Source: Podaxis mareebaensis (lineage: Eukaryota; Basidiomycota; Agaricomycetes; Agaricales; Agaricaceae). From it: a stretch of DNA of 64,000 nucleotides. The stretch covers positions 62,001 to 126,000 of the forward strand of contig JAEUWP010000470.1 in NCBI GenBank assembly GCA_018524725.1. The letters run 5' to 3'. The notes below the pieces were generated by a model. The model searched no databases. It was not told where the DNA came from and was given only the letters and a program-made list of their open reading frames with translations. Made by a program: the position numbers and the translations under genes. Below, piece after piece: positions 47,205-59,408 of this stretch; the stretch's first letter is position 1, and each line of letters starts with the position of its first letter.

Positions 47205-47409
47205 TGGAAAACAGGCCGAGGCTACAAGCGCTCGGGATGGCACAACTCTGAGCCAGATGTGGCGAATGCCAGGCGATCTCTCTCATTATTTAGATGGTGC
47301 TCATTTAATAATTCATCCATCCCCTGTACATCTACTGCTATTCAGATTCCATTATGGGAAATACAAGGACTCTTCGTGCAAAAACATACAAAAATTGTGT
47401 GAGTGACTG

Positions 47410-48623
47410 TCACCGCTTGCGCTCCATCTTCCACTTGTACACGCGAGGCTTGTACATCTCCTCGTCTACTTTCTTGACTGAATTCCGCCGCCTGCCTTTC
47501 CGTGCGTCGATCTCATCTTCGTCCTCTTCCGACTCCGAGTCCCCGTTCACCTTCTCTACAGCTGCAATCTTCGTGCGAGCGCCTTTGCCCATCAGCAGCC
47601 GTTGCATCTCAAACTCGCGTTGAGCGTAACGTAGTTGGGTGTCTCGGCGTAGGCGTGCGGAGAGCTCTTTTAAGAGGCGGCGCTTTGTAGACGTTGTCGA
47701 CTGAGGTCCGTCGTCCGCCGTGTCTAGGTCATCTGCTTCTAGGTCGGCATTATCAGTGTCCGGTTGAGGGATAGTGGGTTCTGGTGTATGCGATGATTTT
47801 CGGCGTTTGCGTTTCGGCTCGGCGGATTTCCAGCCGAGGTCGATCTCTTGAGGTTGCGGGTTGTCGGTAGATGTGGAGTCTTCGGCCGAGGGACGTTTGG
47901 AATGAGACTGCTTAGTAAATTGACGTGCTATGGGAGGATGGGGTTTAGTCTTTGCACGGGGCATGAGGGTAGAAGCAGCATACCTTCTTCTGCCGACTCG
48001 GCGAAGATGATATGTTGTGCTTTCCGTTTACCGGACGCTTTCGCTGAGGGTCTGAGGATACCTGCGTCCTGGAGGATTTTAAGTTCGTCTTCTTCGAGAC
48101 CTTCTTCGTCGTCTTCGTTTAGGGAATCTTTCATTAGGTCTGCCATTGTGGTGAGTTGGTTTTTGAGTTTATCGATTTTCTGGTGTCATAAGAGAGTGAG
48201 TAATCGTACACTTAGGAGGCTCAACTATGCGCTAACTTTGGCATTAGATGCTCGCATCGTTCGAACGTAGTTTTCGTCTTGCGTTTTGAGAACTTTCACG
48301 ATATCCACTGGGAGAGCGACGTTTCCTCTATCTTTGATGTGGACACCTCCCTTTCAACTAATCAATTAACTTTGAATAGTGCATATAATATTTAATCATA
48401 CCCTTGTCTTCTCCCTGACCATGGAAAAGTAGAATTCATCTTTGTTGCGTTCGGCTGCCTTTTGCTTGAGGCGATTCAGTCTATCCTGCTTGGAGTGGTA
48501 GTCCCTCGCTCGCAAGACATAGTCTTTGTGCTTCTCTAGGATACCAAACTTGGTTCTGTGAGCGAGCTGTGAACGCTCCTTGTGGTTCCTGCGATGGAGA
48601 GAATTTCTGAGAGAGGATGTCAT
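47410..48623 (-). CDS. UTP11: U3 snoRNP / SSU processome protein Utp11
   Basis: Component of the small-subunit processome needed for 18S rRNA processing; nucleolar. Exons 48623-48402, 48350-48237, 48179-47984, 47927-47410; 349 aa, longer than yeast Utp11 because of a disordered insertion (about residues 175-260). Motifs: N-terminal [90 protein letters not shown], and the C-terminal [13 protein letters not shown]. The pattern is diagnostic. Head-to-head with the FAR1-like gene, 207 bp between starts. Confidence 0.95.
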
Positions 48624-48830
48624 GACTTGGCAGAAAAGGATTCACAAAAGGTCATCAGTTTGGCAATGTGACAGGAGAGGGTGAGTGTGACATCAGTGAC
48701 TTTGTGTAGGGAAGTTTGGTAAAATCGTGCCAATCTCATCCCAAAAAGGCGGACAAATCTGCTGCGACACATTTTATCTCCGGAAATATAACGTCCGGGG
48801 CAAAAATACGTGCAATTGACTTCCCTTCGC

Positions 48831-50330
48831 ATGAGTTTCCAGCATTTCCGTCTTGGGGACCTTGCTCTTCACCAGCCACTCCAACATAATATCCATCCCG
48901 GCCGCCACCACCACCCACAGCAACAACAGCAGCAGCAGGCCCAGCAACAGCAGCAACACATCTCCCCGCAGCCCGTATCGGGCCAGTCCCAGTTTTCTGT
49001 CCAGATCGAGAATCCCATTACGACTTTCTCCGTTAGTCTCAAGGAACAACCCCAACAATCGCCTCAGCAGCCACAACAGGCACCCCCGCAACCACAACCT
49101 GCACAGAGCACCAAGCAGCCCTATGGATCGGGAGATGCAGACGACGGGTATACACTCGTCTTTGCAAATCTGCAAGCGTTCAACGAGTGGAGGCAGGCGG
49201 AGGAGGAACGGACGATGTGCGAATTCGTAAAAGTGCACTCATCTCTATGCTATCCTTAGCGTATCAGATCTCATAACAGCGTATCAGGGAGATACCCATG
49301 GGAGCAAGGCCGTTCCTCCACGATTCAAAGATCATACTAAACTGGTGTGTGCGAGGCATTCGCGGAGTGGGCGCAAGAAATACATCAAGAAACATCCAGA
49401 ACGCATCAGAAAGGTCCCGAGCCGCAAGGTGGGTAGACCTTGTATTGAATGTGGGATAGGCTCACGTATCCGGCGTCTAGTTGGAAGTAGGATGCCCGGC
49501 TTCGATCAGCTACAAGACGTATTTCGATACGGAGCAGGTCCGAGCATGTTGTATGTTATTGTCCACTTTTCGACGAGCAACGTGGCCCTCATCAAACCTT
49601 AGATATCTCACAACACTCTCATGAGATCGGCTTGGCCAATTTACCTTTTACACGCCGTGGGAGGAGAGAGGCTACTATGAGGGCGGAGAAGGAGAGAAAT
49701 AAATCCACATCTACACAAACGCAAGAAAATACCATTACTTCGGCGACGAGTTCGGTTGCCCCGACCACATCTGCGACGAACGCCACGAACGAACAGTCTA
49801 ATGCCCCATCAACGAATGTATCGCCTCAACTCGCATCATCGGTTCCACCTCCCGCTACGAATTCATTCACGACTGCAGTATCAATGCTGGCACCTTTACC
49901 CTCACAAAATGCCTACACAGTGAACAGCCCACAAGCATACACATACGGTACCCCTGCACCGCAGCAGCTTGCATACCCGCCCGCTCCTCCCCCTCAACCT
50001 GTCCCCGCTGTGACTCCTACAAACCTAGTGAACGATCGATGGGAGAATATGGCTACACTCTTTCAATCCATTCGCGAACATGCAAGGAACTTTGAGTACC
50101 CTGGTGCCAGCGTAGCCGCCTTGGAGACGATCCTCATCCGCCTTTACCTTGAGAGTCCTGTTGGTATGGGTGTACAATCTGCCAATATGAGCTCAATGGT
50201 GCCGACCATCATGGCTCATGCAAGAGGCGCGGCCAACTCGTCGGCAAGCGTCCAAGCTGGGCCTAGCGGCGCAGGTGGATCGAACGGCGATGTTACAAAT
50301 GGAACAACAGCAGGGGAAGACGGTGGATGA
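48831..50330 (+). CDS. FAR1/WRKY-GCM-like zinc-binding DNA-binding protein
   Basis: Probable transcription factor. Exons 48831-49232, 49288-49428, 49481-49550, 49603-50330; 446 aa. N-terminus Gln-rich (poly-Q about residues 30-45, then PQ-rich). The folded domain lies at about residues 105-215: GYTLVFANLQAFNEWRQAEE, CEFVKGDTHG, KLVCARHSRSGRKKYIKKHP, VGCPASISYKTYFD, RACYISQHSHEIGLANLPFT. The cysteines at the strands and the HSH pair fit the C-C-H-H layout of FAR1/FLYWCH/WRKY-GCM zinc domains, often carried by transposase-derived regulators. After it come a Ser/Thr/Asn/Ala-rich tail with one helix (ENMATLFQSIREHARNFEYP). No transposase catalytic part is present, so it appears a domesticated regulator. 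The start is the first ATG in frame. Confidence 0.72.
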
Positions 50331-50653
50331 AATTTCCAGCGCAACGACAATCACAATGATCAAATTGAACGAAAACAATTGTTGCGGGAATTGATATCTC
50401 TTCCTTGTTCGGTTCTACGCATCTGTACTTGTTTCCTTACCCGCTTCTTTCTTTCCCTCGGTTTCAGGATTTTGGGCACTCGTATATACTAGTAGCACTG
50501 TACTTAGTTGTCTGTATGTAGCTATCGGATTCGCTGTTCTTTTCTTGTTGTTCCTGTTACGTAATGGACGGACTGGAGTCCGGTGCTTGCAATTGTTACT
50601 TATCTTATCCTTGGACTTCGGGCCGCACACACACCTCAGTTCTGTCCACAACC
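50331..50653. other. tandem intergenic spacer
   Basis: 323 bp, 3' end of the FAR1-like gene and promoter of the VHS-GAT gene; T-rich, no other feature seen. Confidence 0.45.
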
Positions 50654-52561
50654 ATGTCGATATCCAGCTTCAACTTCAAGCAAGCCTTTGGCCGCGAGAA
50701 ACCTCACGTTAGTACCCACCCCCGACTCAAGAGGACTCCATGTTGACCGATGCTATTGTAGTCGTCGGTAACAGATTGGGTAGAGATCATGACAGGTCCT
50801 CAAACAGCGGAAGAATCATACGAAGGGTAAGTTCCTATCCATCATCAATCTAGTGTCGCCCAACGCATTCAGATATGTCCGATTAGTATGCCGGAACTCG
50901 TCGATGCGATAAATTTGCAGGCTTCGGGGTGAGATTTCAAACTCTCCACCCCTGATCCCCGGGACTCATGGCTTAATAGGCCGACGGAAGCTGCAAGAGC
51001 ATTGAGAAAGAAGATGAAACATGGAGGTCGACATCAGCAGTATCGAGCTATTGTGGTGAGTCCCTTCCATGAATATAAATTGGGAGCGACTGCGGAAATA
51101 CTGACTAGTGTGTTCGTGTATTTTGATGTGGGTCCTAGTAGATTATGCGATTGCTACTTGATAACATTCCAGACAAGATGAAAGGTACCACCCTCGTATC
51201 TTTACCTCGGCTCACTTCCTAGCTAAAACGGACCTCTAGTTGCATTTGCGGATTCTCAGTTCCTAGACGTCATCAAAGGGATATGGAACGACCCCTATGT
51301 CGATAAACGGGTCAAGAAGAGATTGTCATCAGTTCTCCTCGTGTGGCAGGAGCAGTATCGAGGGGATGCTACGATGTCCACGTACGCGGGGCTGTACGCT
51401 CAGCTGAAGAAGGACAAGCAAGCAATGAAGAATGAAGATTTGATGTCGTACCTTGCTAGTGGGGATCAGTATGCTAACAGGGAATTAAACCCGAAAGTAG
51501 AGAAGGAGAGAATCAAGGAAAGGGAGAAGGAAAAGAATAAGAAGGAGAAGGAAAGGAATAGGAAGGAGCAGGAGGGGACTGGGGAGAGGAGAAGGAGGTC
51601 GTTTAACTTTGAGAGGGTATGTGGCTATTCGCTGAGTTAAGACGAAGTTTAATTTTCTTGCAGGACAAGGCAAAGGTCACGAACAGTATCGTTGAAGCTT
51701 CACAGGCATCCAGCAATCTGATAAATGCAATCATGGTGAGTCTTTAAATATGGTGCAACTCGTCGTTAAAACCCCAGCACCCAGCGCGTAAATCTTGAGA
51801 CGGATACTATCGAAGCGAACCCAGAGGTTCAGGCATGTGTAACAAAGGCCAAGTCAGCAAAGAGAGTCATCATGCGGTATACCCAGGTGCGTGAACCCAC
51901 CATTTCACCAGCTTGATAACTAACCCGAAATCAGCTCGTCGAAAACGAAGAGCTCATTGGTACCCTAATTGAGACCCATGAACGCCTAGAAGCCGCACTG
52001 AATACCTACACCCAACTTATTACACCCGACGATACAGCGGCTATAACTTCCGGAATCGCAAGGACCACGATAACGGACCACGAACTCAGCCAGATCCAAG
52101 CAGACAACAACGCAGCTGTCGAACGCGCAAAAGGCGCCAACGCCACCAACGGCAATGCTCAACTCGACTCCGAGAAAGGCAAGGACGAATCCAAGAACCC
52201 CTATCGAACTTTCATGCACCCAGACCTCGCGGATTTGGACTTTAACGCCTCAGCACAGAATTTACCCCCACCGATTAGACCTACGACGTTCTCGGATGAT
52301 GGTGGGGGGAGAGGTGTCGATGAGGACAGGAGAGGGTCGTTGTCTGATTTTAGCGATTATGAGAGTTCGGATGGCGAAACGTATGTTGGGACGTCGAAAA
52401 GGAAGAACTATGTGACGGTGTCGGATGATTCGGGCAATGAGCACCCTGTCGTTGCTGGTCCCGCAACCCAGATTGCTCCTGCTGCTCCTGCACCTGCGCC
52501 CGCGAAGGCGGCGGTCACTGACGATGACCCATTTGCTGACCCGTTTGCTGACAAGCACTGA
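50654..52561 (+). CDS. LSB5: VHS-GAT domain endocytic adaptor Lsb5
   Basis: Adaptor linking Arf/ubiquitin cargo and the actin machinery (Las17, Sla1) in endocytosis. Nine exons: 50654-50707, 50762-50826, 50887-50928, 50980-51055, 51142-51184, 51240-51616, 51664-51735, 51785-51886, 51935-52561; 485 aa. VHS-like domain about residues 20-150: SVTDWVEIMTGPQTAEESYE, EAARALRKKMKHGGRHQQYR, IMRLLLDNIPDKMKVAFADS, FLDVIKGIWNDPYVDKRVKK, VLLVWQEQYRGDATMSTYAG. Then a charged linker rich in KE repeats, a GAT domain (EASQASSNLINAIM, VTKAKSAKRVIMRYTQLVEN, LIETHERLEAALNTY), and an acidic tail containing NPYRTF, which resembles an NPF-type endocytic motif, and ending DDPFADPFADKH. Architecture fits Lsb5 rather than Gga (no ear domain). 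Confidence 0.9.
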
Positions 52562-52699
52562 TATTTGTTTGGAGGTACCTTTATGCTTCAATGTATGATT
52601 AGCAGACTCGAGAGAAGTAATAAATTATGTATTATCAGCTGGGAGGACCGCGATGTAGGATGCAAGTGCCGCGTTGTCGGTAAACTCACTAAACTTTAG

Positions 52700-54376
52700 T
52701 TATACCTCGTCCTCCCATCTCACCACTCCCCGCTTATTGTCGATCCAAAACGGCTTCAGGGCCTTTGGAAGACAGATGTACTCGACCTCTCCGCTCTCAC
52801 CAAACACGGCACCGTTTTCCAACAGAGCGACTATAAGTCTCGGGACAGCAGCAGCAGTACCATTAAGTGTATGAGCAAAGGGCAGAGTGCCACTCTGAGC
52901 CTTTTTGGTTTGAGAAGGTGTAGAGCCCTTGGGTGTGAGTGGACGATAGCGGATATACAACCGTCGAGCTTGGTAATCCGTACAATTGGATAGTGAAGAG
53001 ACTTCACCCCACATTTGGCGGCCTGGCATCCAGGCTTCCATATCATATTTGCGATAGGCAGATGCACCGAGTTCTTCAGAGGGCATGTCAAGGATTCTAT
53101 TACAACGATTCCATCAGTTCGTTAAAACGGTTTGGAACTGACGTGGCAGGAAATACATACCTAAACGACAAACCCAAACCCTCCAAAATTCTCTTCTGAA
53201 CATCCTTGATAAACTCCATCATCTCCTTACTCTGATCTTCAGCCGTAACAGCAAACAACTCGACTTTGGTGAACTGGTGTACGCGGTAGAGACCCCTACT
53301 CTCTGCTGACGCACCAGCTTCGGAACGGAATGCATGTCCGACGCCAACGACTTTGAGTGGGAGTTGGTTAGAGGGATAAATTTTATTTGCGAACATGCCT
53401 GCGAGTGGGACTTCTGCTGTCCCCGCTAAAACAAGTTCTGGCTGGGATGCAGATGTGGAAATGTGGTGATTGGCGATGTGATACATTTGGGATGCTGCAC
53501 CTCCAGGTTCGCGAGGTTGGAAACCACACCTGGCGGCTATATCTGCACGGACGACGTCTGGTGTCACGACGGGTGTGAACCCGCATTCTACAGCGATGCT
53601 TAATGCGTATTTTATCAACGCCATTTCGAGTAGTGCTGCTTCGTTGAGGAGGTAGTACCATGAGCTCCCGGTTACGACCGAGCCACTTTCGAAATCTAAT
53701 AGATTGAATTTCTTGCATATTGAGAGGTGGTCTCGGGCGGGAGAACTTGGGAGGGGAGGTGGACCATGGATGGAGAGTGTTTTAGCATTGGGTTCGGCAC
53801 CGAGTGGGGATTGTGGGTGGGTGTCGTTTGGGAATGTGAGGGAGAGAGCGAGGAGGCGGTGTTCGAGGATGTCTAGTTTTTTCTCTTCTTCCGATAGGTT
53901 AGCCTTTAAAGTCTTTGCGTGTTCAAGGAGTTCGTTTCGTTTTGAAATGTCCTTTGATTTGGCGGCTTGTTGGATATCTGGACCCAGAGCATTCTGCTCT
54001 TGGCGGATGGAATTGATTGTACGGAGGTGATCTTTGTATTGGGTGTAGATGGCCGTGAGGGAAGATACGGCATCGACGTCGATTGGAGCTTTGCGTGCGC
54101 GTGCATTTGTGATTTTGGAAGAGAGGCTTTGGGTTATGGCGCCGTAGTCAAGTTTGGGTTTGGGGAATTCACTATTGGTGAAAATGGGGATGTCATCGTG
54201 GGATGAGGAGGTGGTGTATAGTCGTGTACGGATTCGAGAGACAGAAGTTCTTGTGGCTCATATATTTCAATCAGTTTTGCCTCCGGGTTAAGATTGTGGG
54301 AGAGCTCACCAGGTTGGAAAGGGATACGACAACAATAGCGCAGGCACGCTTTTTGCCAGGTGCCGCTTTGCATCAT
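52700..54376 (-). CDS. DIA4: mitochondrial seryl-tRNA synthetase
   Basis: Charges mitochondrial tRNA-Ser; class II synthetase. Exons 54376-54310, 54256-53161, 53096-52700; 519 aa. The first 50 residues form a classic mitochondrial presequence (Arg-rich, ending [10 protein letters not shown]), obtained only if intron 1 uses the acceptor TATGAG at 54257. An N-terminal coiled arm follows ([20 protein letters not shown]). Class II core: [20 protein letters not shown] (motif 1 region), [20 protein letters not shown] with [10 protein letters not shown] (motif 2), [20 protein letters not shown], and [20 protein letters not shown] (motif 3). The cytosolic paralog would lack the presequence; its absence of the usual C-terminal Lys-rich tail also fits mitochondria. 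Divergent from RFC4, 129 bp apart. Confidence 0.93.
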
Positions 54377-54505
54377 TGCTGGTGACGTCTGGTTGTGGGA
54401 ACGACGGAGACTGATCTGTCGCGTCGACAAACCGAAATGTCGTCACACAGACGCGTGACGGGACGCGTCGCATCCAGGTCCCATTCATCCAGTTTGCCTG
54501 ACTCT

Positions 54506-56120
54506 ATGGCTTCGTCAACGAGTAACTCGAAGGGGAAGGCGACGAATGGAACGGCTGCAACGGAACCATATGAACTTCCATGGTAGGTCCATTCTTTCTA
54601 CGTCTCTATGTGGAGGGAACACTAAAGCGTCGATGAGTCTAGGGTGGAGAAATACAGACCAAAAGTCCTCGACGACGTCGTTGGAAACTCTGACACAATT
54701 GAACGGTTAAAGGTCATCGCGAGGGATGGCAATTGTCCTCATTTAATTATCTCCGTGAGTGTCAGTTTCGGCTTTGGCGGGCTCATTTATTAATAATGGA
54801 CGGTTCAGGGATTGCCTGGTATTGGTAAAACGACAAGTATACACTGTTTAGCGCATCAGTTACTTGGAGACGCGTACAAGGAGGGTGTATTGGAGTTGAA
54901 TGCGTCAGATGAGCGGTATGTTTTCTGTTGCGCCATTCACTAGCTGGAACGCTGATCTGAGTCTTCGATCATGAAGAGGTATTGAAGTTGTACGAACAAA
55001 AATCAAACAATTCGCACAAAAGAAAGTTACACTACCGCCTGGACGACACAAAATCGTCATTCTCGATGAAGCAGACAGGTGCGGCGTCAGACCGCCCTCT
55101 CCATAACCTCAGGACTAATCATGGGGGCTACCAGCATGACACCAGGAGCACAACAAGCTCTCCGAAGAACAATGGAAATCTTCTCCAACACCACTCGATT
55201 CTGCCTAGCCTGCAACATGAGCAACAAAATCATCGAACCCATCCAATCACGCTGCGCCATTCTCCGCTATGCCAAATTACGAGACCAGGAAATCCTCAAA
55301 CGACTACTCGAGATCTGCGAAGCCGAACACGTGCGTTCCCTCCACAGCAGCTCGCTCACTTCACTCACCCCCTTGGCGGTGCCCAGGTCAAATACAATGA
55401 CGATGGTCTAACAGCACTGATATTCACGTCTGAAGGCGACATGCGGCAAGCCATAAACAACCTCCAGTCAACCTATTCGGGCTTTGGTTTCGTTTCAGGA
55501 GACAACGTATTCAAAGTATGCGACCAACCGCATCCAATCGTGATTCAAGCCGCAATTCGTGCATGCTTGAAAGGAGATGTAGATTCGGCGTTGGAGAGAC
55601 TCAAAGAGTTATGGGATCAGGGGTATAGTGCTGTGGATATTGTGGTCACCTTGTTTCGGGTGGTGAAAACTTTTGACGAGTGCGTCATGTCTCCATTTTT
55701 CCTGTGTTGCCTGAATTCGTTTTGGACGATTTTGGGTTTGTATGATGTGACCTGGGCCTAGGGCTTCCATTTCTGTGCCGTGTTGCTGTTGTTGTGGAAT
55801 GGGCTGTTGACTGATGCTGTTGTTTCTCGCTGTAGGGTGCCAGAGTATACGAAATTGGAATATATCAAGGTGGGTGGTAACGGGTTCTCGTATTCGCCGA
55901 GCTATTTTGCTTTTTCGGGTTCGTGGCGATTGACGTTTGACGGATTTGATAGGAAATTGGGTTTACACATATGCGCATTCTAGAGGGTGTGGGGACATTC
56001 ATTCAATTGGCTGGGCTAATTGCGAGGTTGTGCAAAATGGTGTGTGGTTTGGGATCAGTCTCTGATGCTGGCGCTGACTTTGCCCTTTAGCATCTCAAAC
56101 CAGAGCTCTTCAGGGTATAA
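54506..56120 (+). CDS. RFC4: replication factor C subunit (yeast Rfc4 / human RFC2)
   Basis: AAA+ clamp-loader subunit that loads PCNA onto DNA. Nine exons: 54506-54582, 54643-54754, 54809-54915, 54977-55078, 55135-55330, 55387-55679, 55836-55869, 55953-56039, 56091-56120; 345 aa. Motifs: [17 protein letters not shown], Walker [33 protein letters not shown], Walker [21 protein letters not shown], sensor 1 [20 protein letters not shown] with the RFC-box SRC, and [15 protein letters not shown]-terminal collar domain ends [20 protein letters not shown] then [13 protein letters not shown]. The PGIGKTTS loop and the [15 protein letters not shown] block identify the yeast Rfc4 class. The final exon was placed at 56091 because the nearer acceptor (56058) would leave a 19-nt intron. 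Confidence 0.95.
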
Positions 56121-56343
56121 GGCGCGTTAGGGATGTTGGTTCGTTTCTTCATGTAGAGATCCAGTTGTACTGTATATTTCCTTCTATGTCATTTGGATTT
56201 GACATTTTTGAGTGTATTGCTAAGTCAAGTGATTACTCATCCCTCCATTCATTTCGCGATCAGCTCGACATAATGATCGCACATATTTTCCCTCTCTTAG
56301 ACGCTCTCCTTCCTCTTCCCTTTCCCGCTAAACCCCAATAACC

Positions 56344-57292
56344 ATGTCAACAGCAGTAGAAGATACACCAGTGACCCGGCGATTGCAATCAGTCAAACAC
56401 ATCATCTTGGTGCTTTCCGGAAAAGGTGGCGTCGGCAAGTCATCGGTATCGACGCAACTGGCTCTCAACTTGTACGCGTCTTCGCCGACTGCACGAGTGG
56501 GAATCCTTGATGTGGATCTCACTGGTCCCTCGATACCGCGGATGCTCGGGGTGGATGGGCCGCAGTACGCAGTGCACCAGAGCACAAGCGGATGGGTACC
56601 TGTCTACGCGGATGCCGAGTCGGGGGAACAAAGGCTGGCAGTGATGAGTGTGGGGTTCTTGTTGAAGAAAAGGGGGGATTCTGTGGTCTGGCGGGGACCG
56701 AAGAAGAATGCAATGATAAGACAATTTCTGAGTGACGTGCGATGGGGAGAACTAGACTATCTCGTTATCGATACACCTCCGGGTACGTCCCATTTCCGAT
56801 GTCATATTCTAAAACTAGCCAAGAAGTGAAACAAACACATCGTATTCAGGTACTTCGGACGAGCATTTATCGCTGATGGAACATATGGCTGGGGTTCGAG
56901 AGAAGGTTTCTGCTGTTGTTGTGACTACGCCACAGGCTGTTGCGTTGATGGATGCGATGAAGTGTTTGTCGTTTACCCGGGCTGTGGAGTTGCGTGTGGT
57001 AGGGTTGATAGAGAACATGAGTGGATATGTGTGTCCGTGCTGTGGGGAGGTCAGCAATGTGTTTTCGACGGGAGGAGGGGAGGAGATGGCGCGGCGGGAG
57101 GGGCTCAAGTTCCTGGGAAGTCTGCCTGTGGACACGGAACTGGTTGATGTGCTGGATTCGGGGGGCAAGGGAGGGGACGGGGAGGGTGGAAGAAAGTTTT
57201 TGTTGGTGGAGAAGTACAGGAAGACAGCGACTGCAAAGCTGTTTATGGGAATGACAGAGCAAGTTATTTCCGGGCTTGGGGTGGTGTCGTGA
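56344..57292 (+). CDS. CFD1: cytosolic Fe-S assembly scaffold Cfd1 (NUBP2)
   Basis: P-loop NTPase that with Nbp35 forms the scaffold for cytosolic iron-sulfur cluster assembly. Two exons, 56344-56782 and 56850-57292; 293 aa. Deviant Walker [21 protein letters not shown] (residues about 23-42), [102 protein letters not shown] with the CPxC bridging cysteines, and [11 protein letters not shown]. The absence of the N-terminal four-cysteine ferredoxin-like motif separates Cfd1 from Nbp35. A Gly-rich insertion ([15 protein letters not shown]) near the end is unusual but in frame. Confidence 0.95.
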
Positions 57293-57523
57293 CCCGACGC
57301 GGTGGATTGTCTTGTACGCGTGGTTACGTCAACACCCAACTTTTGGCTGCCTCGTGCCCTTGAACACGAACCATTTTCTATCAAATGCCCTTCACCTGAG
57401 CCCTTTCTTCTTTTTTCTCTCATCTTCTTACGACCATCATCTCTCTTCATTCTACGTTCACCACACGACGCGACGACTCTCAAGACTTTCTGCTTCCACC
57501 ACACCATTACCGAAATACCGGGA

Positions 57524-59408
57524 ATGGATGATCCACCATATACAACTCCCGAAGAGGATCCTTTCAACGTTCGCCCTCTGGTTCAACCATACCCTCGGCG
57601 CAGGAAATCCAGCATGCTCGACAAATGGATTCAAGAGCAGCAACGCTATACCTCCCCGGAAGACCCGTCTTCCTCCGACTCCCTCACCCACAGCCGTTCC
57701 CATTCTTCCCCAACTACTCATGCATACCTTGCATACCCAGAGCTTAACCGCTCATTACTCGATCGTGCCGGTCCTTCCGAAGGCGCTGCGTCGGAAAATG
57801 GCTACGACCTCGTGGACGATGATGACATACCTCCCAGCCTTGCAGCCGAGTTCCTCAACATGAAGGTATGTAAATCTTACTTCACCCCAGGGTAGTCGAT
57901 TTTTTCTTTCTGACTTATTTAAAACCTCTCCCGTTAGGTTACAGACACACACGCCACTATCCGTGCCAACAGACGCAACTCGCGCATGTCCCTCTCTCCT
58001 ACCTCTTTCCGTCACTTCAACCTCGTCTTCCGCTCTCCCTCATCCAACTCCCAAGTCGAAGACTCCCCCTCCCGTCCATCATCCCGGATCTCCCTCTTTT
58101 CCCGCTCGAACCGAACCAGCTCCGGCACCATCACTAGTAGAGGCACCATCACGCCCCACACTACACCCCAAAAATCTTCGAGTCGATCATCTCAGATCTT
58201 CACCAACATCAACAACACCACCTCTTCCCACCCATCCCTGTCTCCCCGTACCCCACCACGGGGAACAGCTGCAGCAAGGTCTTCATCATCCTCCAAGTGG
58301 CGTCCCAGCGTTCTCGGCCACTTTACCCCATCATCGCACGCACACGCCGCTTCCCAGTCATCTATCCACCCACCACCCTCTGACTCCAACTACACCCCGT
58401 CAAGGCCTAGTGTCTCCTCATCCGTTGACACCTCTCATGCGCACACATCGCTTACCGTGCCGAGCGCTGAGGGTAGTGCTAGCCAGTGTTCGCCGACGCA
58501 CTCGTCTCCCTCGGCCTCGGAACTAAAACAGGGCTCGCCACAATCGACACGGCATGTGGGCTCTGTGCGCTCGAGGAGGAGTACGAAACGTTACTCGACG
58601 CCCACCTCGCAGCACTCCCGTTATAATAGTCAAGAGATTGGTGTAAACTCCATCTCGGGAGCATCATCAATATCATCGCGCTCGCAGGCCTATCCATCTT
58701 CAGTCAACACCAACACCAACATCCACGACCTGTTCAGCTCGGACCGCGATTTTGCCTCGCCCTCGCCCACGCTTTCGTCAAACACAGGAAGGGGGTACAA
58801 CCCGCAGGGCACGTTTTCTCGGATGTATCCATTCGTATACAACAACGGTGTTCAAACTAGTGCGCGGAGGGGCGCTAATGCGTTTGATGGCATTCATAGC
58901 GCCTATAATTTCCGGGAGTGTGCCGAAGAGGGCGAGGATGATGACGTTGAGGGCGGCGGACATCGCCGCGTGGACGCACAGCAACAACCACAGCATCGGG
59001 AACAAGCAAAGAAAAAGAAACCGCATGTTGTTTATTCTTCACAGAATGGAGGCACGTTGTCGAGGATGACGTCGTTCTCGAATCTTGCTCTATCTAGGAG
59101 CAAAAGGAAGAAAAAGAAACTTGTTGTGAGTGGTGTTGCGGTTAATGATACGAGGAGGTTTGAAGGTGTCAAACGGTGGTGTGAGGTGTGTTTGCTTTTC
59201 TGTCATTCCTTGTTATGATCTTGGTTTTCTAATGGATTCGCAGAGTTTCGGTGAAGTACGGCAGATCTTGCGCATGCCCAACGGCGACCTCGTCGTCTCG
59301 TTCCAGAGCGCAGAAGTCGCTGACACTGTATGTCGTGTGCGCGCTAAAGTCTTCATTAATGGCGTCGGAAGTGTACAATTGTCCTGGACGACTGAGAAAA
59401 AGCGGTAA
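57524..59408 (+). CDS. Ser-rich disordered protein with C-terminal RRM-like domain
   Basis: Unnamed. Exons 57524-57865, 57938-59185, 59244-59408; 584 aa. N-terminal acidic/disordered part with SSMLDKWIQEQQRYTSPE and YDLVDDDDIPPSLAAEFLNM, the latter a possible short interaction motif. Then about 350 residues rich in Ser/Thr/Pro/His. The end is ordered: RMTSFSNLALSRSKRKKKKL, then VNDTRRFEGVKRWCESFGEV, RQILRMPNGDLVVSFQSAEV, ADTVCRVRAKVFINGVGSVQ. The beta-alpha-beta-beta-alpha-beta pattern of the last 75 residues resembles an RRM although aromatic RNP residues are weak. Basic KRKKKK is a candidate nuclear signal. RNA binding is inference. Confidence 0.75.

Noticed and set aside
56040..56090. 19-nt intron option before the last RFC4 exon
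   Set aside because: Too short; the 51-nt intron has a CTGAC branch site and gives a plausible C-terminus.
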